Under the pieces are notes generated by a model, which did no database searches, was not told the DNA's origin, and worked only from the letters and a program-made list of their open reading frames with translations. Shown one piece after another: positions 56,679 to 64,000 of a DNA stretch of 64,000 nt. How positions within the stretch are numbered: the first letter of the stretch is position 1; the number at the start of each line of letters is the position of its first letter. The DNA is taken from positions 111,805 through 175,804 of the forward strand of contig JAQFWX010000076.1 in NCBI GenBank assembly GCA_027605045.1. The letters are read 5' to 3'. Source of the stretch: Phallus indusiatus (lineage: Eukaryota; Basidiomycota; Agaricomycetes; Phallales; Phallaceae). The translations under genes were made by a program, and so were the position numbers.

Positions 56679-57170
56679 TTAGAGGCGGCAGTAGGGATCC
56701 GTGGGATAATACTCCGCGTCCGTGAGTTGATTTTGGTAACTCGAATAAGCCGAAGATCTGGAACCAGAAGCACCTTCGTCCGTCTGAGCGTCACTAGAAG
56801 CAGACCTCGCAGCTCTCAGCCAATTCTGAGCAATTCTTAGATACTGAACAAGCTCTTCATTTGACGTCTGCCCAGTATACGAGAACGTAGATGGTGTCGC
56901 TGATCCTTGAGAGAGAGATGATATTAATCGACGTAGTGATGTAGATACGCTATCAAGCGACGTTCGTGGCATTATTTGGGATCCTCGACTGTCAAACCTC
57001 GCGTGCCTAATTGCGTCCTTGATGTTCCTAAGCTCTGCTAGGGTGTCCGTGTTTATCCAAGAACGTACACGAAGGCCCTCGTAGAAGATGATGGCGGCCT
57101 GCATAGCGGAATAGGCAGCTTCAACACATTCGAGAGTAGTCGAATCTTCGGCATTATAAGAATACATCAA
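56679..57170 (-). CDS. Single-exon protein of unknown function, 163 aa
   Basis: Not recognised. One open frame with no intron: MMYSYNAEDSTTLECVEAAY, SAMQAAIIFYEGLRVRSWIN and TDTLAELRNIKDAIRHARFD suggest an N-terminal helical bundle. This is followed by Ser/Thr-rich sequence, a helix VQYLRIAQNWLRAARSAS, and an acidic Ser/Tyr-rich end ...DAEYYPTDPYCRL. Composition is protein-like and the frame is long for random DNA here, but no family is apparent. It may be a lineage-specific gene. Confidence 0.55.
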   Translation of the reverse strand: MMYSYNAEDSTTLECVEAAYSAMQAAIIFYEGLRVRSWINTDTLAELRNIKDAIRHARFDSRGSQIMPRTSLDSVSTSLRRLISSLSQGSATPSTFSYTGQTSNEELVQYLRIAQNWLRAARSASSDAQTDEGASGSRSSAYSSYQNQLTDAEYYPTDPYCRL

Positions 57171-58031
57171 TATTTACAGAAACAAAAGAAGAATGAAGAA
57201 GATGAAACAAAGAAGAACGAAAGAAAAACGAAAGAAGTGAAGGGAAAGATTTTTTGGTGTCGAGGAATTGACTTTTGACTTATGCATGTAGCTGACTGGA
57301 CTTTTTATATTATAATCGAATGACTATGTCCGACCGTGCCGTGGTAATCTGCCTAAAGAGGATCCAGGTGGTTATAAGTTTGTGTATGGACCAAGAGCCG
57401 CACTTGAAGGGAAATCTTCACGAAAGGCCAAAACAGCATTTCCCTCGTGTCCAATGACAACGAATGAAGAAGAAAACAATTGGGCGATGTGACGCCGTGA
57501 CGACATGATGCTTTCATAGTTATCTTGAGTCTCATTGGATTAACCTTCAAAATCTACTTTTCTTCGCGGTTTGGCTATGCCGTTAAGTCATCCACTCCAT
57601 CGCTTTTGGGCCGAAGAAGTTATTAACAACGCTATATGGTACTTGAGTCAAAATACTTTGAGTTAGAAAGCTTATTGGAACGGTCCTTGTTCAATCCGAC
57701 CGCGACTTGATTTTGGTGCCGAGCCTTAGCCGCAAAGGTCAACATATACTTATATATAGAATACAAAAGCATCAATCTTGACCTGGGAACGAGAGATGAT
57801 TAGCAATGGCTTACGAAGTTTGCGCCAATGTTGGGCCTGAACTCTGAAAATCTGGATCATTTTTCCGTTCCGACTGCTGCTGTATTTGACTGTTTTGCTT
57901 CCCGGATATGTTTTATATTTCTCAACGGCTTCTGGTTTGTGTTCCTCGTATACTCAGAGACTACGTTTTTAACATCAAAGCTGTCACGTCTCTCATTCGA
58001 CAGAAAATTTACTTCGTGCACAATACATAGC
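57171..58031. other. Spacer
   Basis: About 860 bp upstream of the 56679 gene and downstream of the 58032 gene. Nothing supported; an exon of the 58032 gene could lie near 57860-58030. Confidence 0.45.
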
Positions 58032-58327
58032 CTAACTGAACGGTATCCGGTGAACCTCATGCTGGGAAGACAGCACCTCGACAAGTATCAAGCCTGAGTT
58101 GAAAGACGTTATAAACAACAATCCAACATCAACAATAAGGGATGTTCCACGAAGATACGACCACGCAGATGTGATGAGCCACAAGAAAAGCCAGACCTTG
58201 GTATCACCAAGACTGATCAAGTTCAGTCGAATTAATATGTTTACATTACGGCTGAACATAGGATTGCTTACTGAGTAACGAGATCTTTCGTGCTGTTCGT
58301 ATTACTCTCAACGGGCAACTGGGCCAT
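58032..58327 (-). CDS. Small two-helix membrane protein, unknown
   Basis: Two exons fit: MAQLPVESNTNSTKDLVT from ATG 58327, then (donor CA|GTAAGC, acceptor TTGATCAG at about 58210) HLGDTKVWLFLWLITSAWSY and LRGTSLIVDVGLLFITSFNS, ending HEVHRIPFS. About 78 aa with two hydrophobic segments. An upstream in-frame Met at 58552 would add 75 residues that look less protein-like. A different splice could extend the C terminus into RFTGYRSVRLCIVHEVNFL. It is divergent from the ER DnaJ gene. Function unknown. Confidence 0.4.
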
Positions 58328-58671
58328 TGTGTAATATATAGCTCTGACGTCACCACCAATTTTCAGTTTTCGATGCCAAAAAAAATCTTTCTCATTAAAT
58401 CGACCCAACCCAATCGAAGAAGACTCTATAGAGTATTTTGTACATTTCAATGAGGTAGTCTCTAATAAGTAGTTTGATGAATACTGGAAGATAAAAGACA
58501 ATTTAGTGGCCGAGTCCTGACTAGGACGGAACGCGCCACGTAGCTGGGACATTTAATGTCAACGTGTCCATACTAATAGAGTACATCGTCATAACATTCT
58601 GTATCGCTACACACTCTTTATCATCAACTCTGTCCAAAATTTGAAGCTGGTTTGGCCGTTTTTTGACCAAA

Positions 58672-60406
58672 ATGCCGAAAATCACGCTTCATATCCTTTT
58701 CCTGCTTTTCTGCGCAATATCAGTGTTCGCAGCCGACTTTTACAAGGTTTTGGATAGTATGTAGACTTCAAACCTTTTGTTGTGAACTATTCTCTCACCA
58801 AGAAGCTTCCTCATCTATGTAGTTGACCGTGCCGCAGACGAAGCTACTATCAAAAAAGCTTACCGCAAGTTGAGTCGCAAGTACCATCCAGATAAGAGTA
58901 AAGAGCCGGAAGCAGAAGCCAAGTTTGTGGAGATTGCTCGAGGTTTGTACCTGTCATGATACTAAAGCTCAGATTTGGACGGCTTATATTCTACAGCATA
59001 CGAGGTACTATCAGATCCCGAGGTTTGTAGAAATAATTATATCTGCATCAAAAGTTCTTCCCTTACCGTAACTTTGCTTTCAGAAACGAACAGTATATGA
59101 CCGACATGGCGAAGTAATTCTATCGTTTACTCTTTGTGTTCAATTTTATAATGAAGCATCAATATACAGGAAGGTGTCAAGCAGCTTGAAAGCGGGAAAG
59201 GTGGCGGCGGCGCAAATCCATTCGACTTATTTCAGAATTTCTTCGGTCGTACGCCTCAGACCTTTTTGCTAACCGCGCCCAAACAAGTGTACTGATTCGT
59301 TGAATTCAGGTCGACAACCGCAGACACAACGAGGTCCTACCACAACTAGCGAGTTTGAAGTTACCCTTGAGAATATGTGCGCGTTCCTCTTCAACTTTAA
59401 GGAGCTATATGCTGACGGAATAACAGTTATACTGGCAGTGATATCGATGTATGTAACCTTGACTTTCTGCTCAATAAGGGGGCTTGACACTTTCACTTAC
59501 TCAAGTTCATGATCAACAAACATGTTCTCTGTGATCATTGTCGTGGCACTGGGGCAGCTTCGGACAACCATATTCAGTCATGTCCTGCTTGTGATGGATC
59601 TGGAGTACAAATAACGCATCAGCAATTGTTTCCCGGCATGGTTATTCAAGGGCAGTCAACGTCAGTATCCTTTTTATTGCCTGTAGACCAATGTTTTGAG
59701 CCACGAAACAGATGTAACAAGTGTGGAGGACGAGGCAAGATTATTACTCAAGTTTGTTCTCATTGTCAAGGACAAAAGGTCGTACCATATACCCAACATT
59801 ATACGTTAGAAGTTCCGCCTGGTGCTCCAGAGGGTCACCAGATCGTTTTCGAGGCCGAAGGAGACGAAAATCCCGATTGGGAACCGGGCGATGTAATTAT
59901 TTCTGTACGAACAAGAAAGCGCTTGGGCGGATGGAGACGAAAGGAGACTAGCTTGTATTGGACCGAAAATTTGAGTGTAGAAGAAGTGAGTTTATTTCCT
60001 GTGTTCAAACAAAGCAACAAAGTATTTACAAATCCTGTGGAGGCGTTACTTGGTTTTGAGCGGAACATTACTCATATTGGCGGCCATACGATCACATTAA
60101 AACGGGATGCAGTGACACAACCTGGTTTGATACAATGACTTGTTCATTATTAAATATCCAGCTGAGATGTTTTTCAGGGTTCGTGCAGACAATGAAAGGC
60201 GAAGGAATGCCCATCTTTCAAGGTACAGGGTATGGAGACCTATTTATAGAATACAATGTTGTTTTACCAACACAGTTATCACCGGAGTTGCGTAAAGGTA
60301 AGCCTGTGAATTTGTTGTGAACTAGCTTTCATATCTAATTACAATAATAACAGACTTAGAGCAAGCATTTAAAAAGCATTATACACATACCAAAGACGAG
60401 TTATAA
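58672..60406 (+). CDS. ER-luminal DnaJ co-chaperone (Scj1-like), KDEL-terminated
   Basis: A J-domain partner of the ER Hsp70 (Kar2/BiP). ATG 58672 begins a signal peptide ([17 protein letters not shown]), then DFYKVLD spliced to [20 protein letters not shown] with the HPD triad in KYHPDKS. It continues [32 protein letters not shown], and a short Gly/Phe region. The central zinc-binding domain has four repeats: [24 protein letters not shown] and CSHCQGQK (the last lacks the final Gly). C-terminal substrate domains follow: [33 protein letters not shown] and [20 protein letters not shown]. The protein ends HYTHTKDEL, an ER-retrieval signal. About eight exons, roughly 390 aa. The part at 59410-59508 is intronic. 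Confidence 0.92.
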
Positions 60407-61954
60407 ATTAATTTATAATATACAATGTAGTAGAGAAAAATTGTTTACACATATACCAAACTGTTCAAAGTGGTATTACTCCTGTGTGGACTCTGTGGAC
60501 ATTTGTGGGTGTACCTCACCTCGCACAATATAAATACCCATTGGTCATTAATTCCTTTTTCCTTCGGACTTCCATCTGGCGGCTCCCCTTCGACACGACT
60601 CCTTTGCTGGAGGACACTAATCCAGCCTCCTTCGGTGTTGTCAGCTGTCGTCGATCTCGTCGTCAATCCTTATCTCTGAGGTTGACCGTCGGGTGTGAGT
60701 GTTATTCGTACTCTTATCTCTAGTCTATAAAGCTAATGGTGTACTCTACGCGGGTAGAAATTGCGGTAGATGTGTAGGGGCATTGTATGTTTTCCTGCCA
60801 TTGATCGTAAACCAGGCATGACATCTGGGGTTCGCGCTCCAAGGTATGTTGTCACGTAAACCTACATTTTCACCTTTCCTAATGATATATATGCGCCTTC
60901 TAGGATCATGTCAACAATGTCCGATCCGTATAAAGGAGCCGGACAAGAACGTCCTGATCTTATCGGGCACAATTAGTCATTCTCTATTCATGAGATTGAC
61001 ATTCTCGAGTGTGAGGATCATTGTGAACTTCCATCATAACATGCCGACTAAACCGTGCTCATATAGTCTTCTCTTATCAAAGAGATGAAGTAGTTTGTTT
61101 GGGAGTGGCTCTTTCCATGCAAGCAGCAAGTTATACATCGTCTGCACTAGTTTTTCGTCGCCAGCTTGTCTTGAACACAGTCGCTCGCTCCGGCTCTATC
61201 TCTTTGTGAACTGGCATTAGCCTCGTATCACCAGACTCAGTTCGAATATGCAAGTCTTCGAGGATGAACGCAACTCGGACGAGTCTTGGTCGTTCTAACA
61301 AAGGATCACCCGCACTCAGCCCCTTGTTCAATCAATCGTGATGACGTTCCAGTCAAGTCGACAGTTCGTATCCTTCCGCCTCACATGGATCGTAGTCGGT
61401 TTCATCAGACCCGACTCGATTATTTTCAAATCAATTACCCAGTTCCCCCTCGCCATATTTCTTGGTCTTGGCTATCTGCTATTTTTCTTCGGAGTTGTTC
61501 CAGTAATGATCTCAACGATGCAGCACGGTGCACACAGTTAGCACACTTCAAACCACTTTTTACTTTCTTTCCTGCACGCTTGGGCTTACCTCAGCCCATA
61601 CCGCTACTATCGCATCGTTGGTCGAGTCATGTACCGTGTACCAACAACAATTTTCGCAAGTTCTGCTTTTCGTCCCTATCGCTAGATATTTCTTTGTCGT
61701 ATGGAGTTCTCATTTTTCCCTTGGTCCGGGGACGAAACAAGAGTGCCAAGCCGAGGAAGAACGTTATTGTATCATATATAGTCAATAGATTGATATAATA
61801 GACTCCTTGGTTCTACCTATCCGTGTGATGCTATGCTGTGTGATTTACAAATGCTTAGGGTACAATGAAGAAAGAGGACAATAGAAGGAAAAATAACCAA
61901 GGAGTGGAAAGTAATGCAGTGTATGTGGGCATGTCTCACTCTCCTGGCTTCATT
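60407..61954. other. 1.5-kb stretch without a supported gene
   Basis: Convergent region between the DnaJ and CUL3 genes. Open frames (for example 61286-61798 +) are Ser/Phe/Leu-rich and show no family features. Could hold long 3' UTRs. Confidence 0.5.
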
Positions 61955-64000
61955 TCAAGCCAAATATGTGTAGGACTTTCGGTCTTGTCCTCGATCCAAA
62001 TACTCGCGCTGAAAGTGAATAAATACCGGTAATTGTTAAGAAAACAAGAATAAAGCATACCTCTATCAACGACTCAATGCGTTTCTTCAGTAATTGAGGT
62101 TGTGGTAGGAATCTACTGGCCAACTGGCGGGTGGCTTCAGTAATGAGATCATTATGCGACATCTGCTTTCGGTCCTTCATAATCCGCACAAGACATGCCT
62201 GAATAACGAAATTAATGTGAAACTTGATGTAACAACTTGAAAAAATAAGCTCACATCGATCTGATGCTTTCTTTCTTCTTCTACACGGTCTCGGGTTTCA
62301 CGTCTTTCCTCGGTATTCTCTACTTTAGCACTGATCGTGCTGATTTTAATTCGTTGTAAAGGTGCTGAAAAGTCAAAATTGAACGAGAACGAATCTCCCG
62401 GTGAAACATCGCGCGACGGAGGATGTTTCTTCAATATCTTATATTTTGCGCAGGCTACAGACTGCAAATTGCGCTTCAATTCCTCGTCTGCAAGCTGTGT
62501 AGCAGTTTTGATATCCTGAAAATTTGAAATACATTATGCGTTAAATCTAGTGAAAATTATGAGAACCCGACCAACCTGATACGTCAAAACCTCATTTTCT
62601 TTCAAGTCCTCGAACAATAACAAAATCACCAAGGCATATGTCGATACGTTCAAGTCATGTGTTTTTGTCTTGAATCGAGCACGAACGTCGGCGTTTCCTA
62701 GGCCAGCTTGCCATGTTAACTTCCGACCAGAGTGTCGGCGAAGATAGAAGCTTTCAAAAGATTTACACGCTTGGATCATCTCCAAAGGAAACGTACATGT
62801 CGCCTGAGGATGATTCATTGGCCAGAATGTCGATGTCATGATCGTGACGGATAATTCGATGGACGGTGGCTATAGGTTAGTTTAGAAAAGTAACTCATTT
62901 TCGGATGCTTAAAATATTTACGTACAGTTACTTTGGTCAAGTATTCTCGATAGGCATCCTGCGTATCCACAGATATTTTCATGTCATGGAACATGCCCTC
63001 AAGTTTTTGCGTGAATTGGTATCCACATTCAATCTTGAGTTTGGCTAGCAATCCTCGCTCAGCGTCATCTGATATAGAACGGTTTAACAACAGCCGTTTT
63101 GCAAGATGAGCTTTGTAGTAACGTTCAAACACGTCCTTCTCCGCTAGGAATCGGAACACTGTGATGGTCTTATCGAGGATAGCGTCAACTTCTTCATCCG
63201 TTTTCTTAATAAGTCTGATTAGAAAAAGAACACTTTTCTGCCTCTGATAACAAACCCACCCTTTCAAACCCTTCTTGAGATGATCATCAATGAACAGTGA
63301 GATGAACTCTGGCGCTCTAGCATTGAGGTTAATGAATGACTCAAACGCCTATCGTCCCATCTTAGCCAAGAAAAAATCGCATGAATGTTGAAGTTTACCT
63401 CGACCATGGAGACATGCATAGTCATATCCTCATTAAAAGAGAGTTTCAGCACACGATCAAATTTATCCTTCAAAACAAGAACGTCCTCCACCCATTTCAA
63501 TGCCAAAGCAACTGCACTATATCCAAGGGATTTACTACCAGCTTTGCCTTTGCCCTTAGCGTCGACCGGTTCAGCATCATCACCTCCAGGATCGTCTTCT
63601 CCATCGGTTCCACGAGTCAAGTCATTTATTTCCTTTCCGCGTTGCACTATTGAGTCTTTCAGGGCTCTCCTGAGTGTTGGCAACCCAATCTCAACCATGC
63701 TAAATAATTTATACATCCGTGCAAGATCGTCAATTTTACCGGTATCGATCATGGAGTCCAGTCCCGAATTTGGCATGGAAATGAGGAAATAAGATGGGGG
63801 TGAGGAGTGTAGATTCCAATATTCGTCGCAACGGAACATGAGTTTTCACGGAAAGATAGTGCATTGTTCTCAATTCTTCAGAGAGAAATCGTGACTCCAC
63901 CTAATTAAACCATTAGTATTAGTTCACAAAATAAAACAGGATTAAGAGGATTTACTCGTGTCAGATATGCCGGAGCGTCACACATGTCCATGAGTCGTTC
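61955..64000 (-). CDS. CUL3: Cullin-3 (C-terminal two-thirds; runs off the window)
   Basis: CUL3 is the scaffold of BTB-type ubiquitin ligases; its C terminus binds RBX1 and carries NEDD8. The visible minus-strand exons encode the N-terminal repeat end ([33 protein letters not shown]), then [30 protein letters not shown] and [20 protein letters not shown]. These continue to [87 protein letters not shown] and ERKHQID. The neddylation helix is [18 protein letters not shown] with the acceptor Lys in IMKDRK, then [20 protein letters not shown] and [19 protein letters not shown]. The end matches CUL3 (RFLPxP, EREYLxR) better than CUL1 or CUL4. A low-complexity insert ([20 protein letters not shown]) interrupts the N-terminal part. 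The start lies beyond 64000. Confidence 0.9.

Noticed and set aside
57830..58327. GPI-GlcNAc transferase subunit PIG-H for the minus-strand gene at 58032-58327
   Set aside because: TSLIVDVGLLFIT and a shifted frame (RFTGYRSVRLCIVHEV) faintly recall PIG-H, but the splice needed to join them is not convincing and the rest of the family is absent.
61286..61798. 170-aa plus-strand open frame between DnaJ and CUL3
   Set aside because: Composition is Ser/Phe/Leu-rich and the overlapping second frame is equally open, as in noncoding DNA.
1..64000. tRNA, rRNA, transposon, CRISPR, prophage or biosynthetic gene cluster
   Set aside because: No tRNA T-loop with matching stems, no reverse transcriptase other than TERT, no transposase, no terminal repeats, no regularly spaced repeats and no PKS/NRPS/terpene core gene were seen.

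Overview
The window is nuclear DNA of a filamentous fungus, most likely an agaricomycete basidiomycete. Nearly every gene is cut by short introns (about 45-75 bp, GT...AG, with CTNAC/CTGAC-like branch sites). Genes lie on both strands with small spacers. The gene set (BTB protein, DAL5-type permease, GPI-type aspartic protease, Atg15, Nce101, a protein combining C2H2 and Zn2Cys6 zinc fingers) fits that group. I see no rRNA or convincing tRNA, no transposon, no CRISPR array and no operon. Most exon structures were rebuilt by hand by joining conserved protein segments across canonical splice sites, so ends are approximate unless a splice junction is quoted.

Layout, left to right. 91-3109 (+): a Mediator MED25-like protein (VWA domain plus Gln-rich region). 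3242-4174 (-): a PITH-domain protein, sharing a 105-bp divergent promoter with 4280-5316 (+), a UBX protein of the TUG/Ubx4 type. 6004-6881 (+): APC10/Doc1. 7027-9496 (-): an allantoate/nicotinate-type MFS permease. 10321-12227 (-): a GABA/choline-type amino-acid permease. 13084-14063 (+): a coiled-coil protein. 14441-15569 (-): a BTB protein. 17308-19135 (-): a basic disordered protein. 19513-20326 (-): a coiled-coil protein. 20947-22011 (-): a sugar isomerase/epimerase-like TIM barrel. 22935-24890 (-): an HSP20 with a very long disordered extension. 27094-28736 (+): urate oxidase. 29004-32055 (+): the dual zinc-finger regulator. 34499-39185 (-): telomerase reverse transcriptase. 39428-40393 (-): a TPR protein, divergent from 40612-40945 (+), a small membrane-type protein. 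41571-41803 (-): Nce101, divergent from 41943-43561 (+), Atg15. 43740-45138 (+): a periplasmic-binding-protein-fold (Ca3427-like) protein. 45337-46961 (+): a conserved-looking hypothetical. 47071-49578 (-): an anchored aspartic protease. 50082-52970 (-): an IQGAP-type RasGAP. 55119-55625, 56679-57170 and 58032-58327 (all -): three small unknown proteins. 58672-60406 (+): an ER DnaJ ending in KDEL. 61955-64000 (-): cullin-3, running off the right edge.

Most of this is housekeeping with no shared pathway: transcription (MED25, zinc-finger factor), cell cycle and ubiquitin (APC10, CUL3, BTB, UBX), telomeres (TERT), protein folding (HSP20, ER DnaJ), vacuole and secretion (Atg15, Nce101, aspartic protease) and Ras signalling (RasGAP). 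Urate oxidase and the two permeases could all serve use of poor nitrogen sources, but they are 15 kb or more apart and not co-regulated in any way I can see. I did not find a gene cluster that looks like a new system. The most valuable items are the complete TERT gene, the two-class zinc-finger factor, the extended HSP20, the bacterial-type binding protein, and several unusual splicing features: micro-exons of 11, 17 and 18 nt, an 8-nt last exon and a GC-AG intron.
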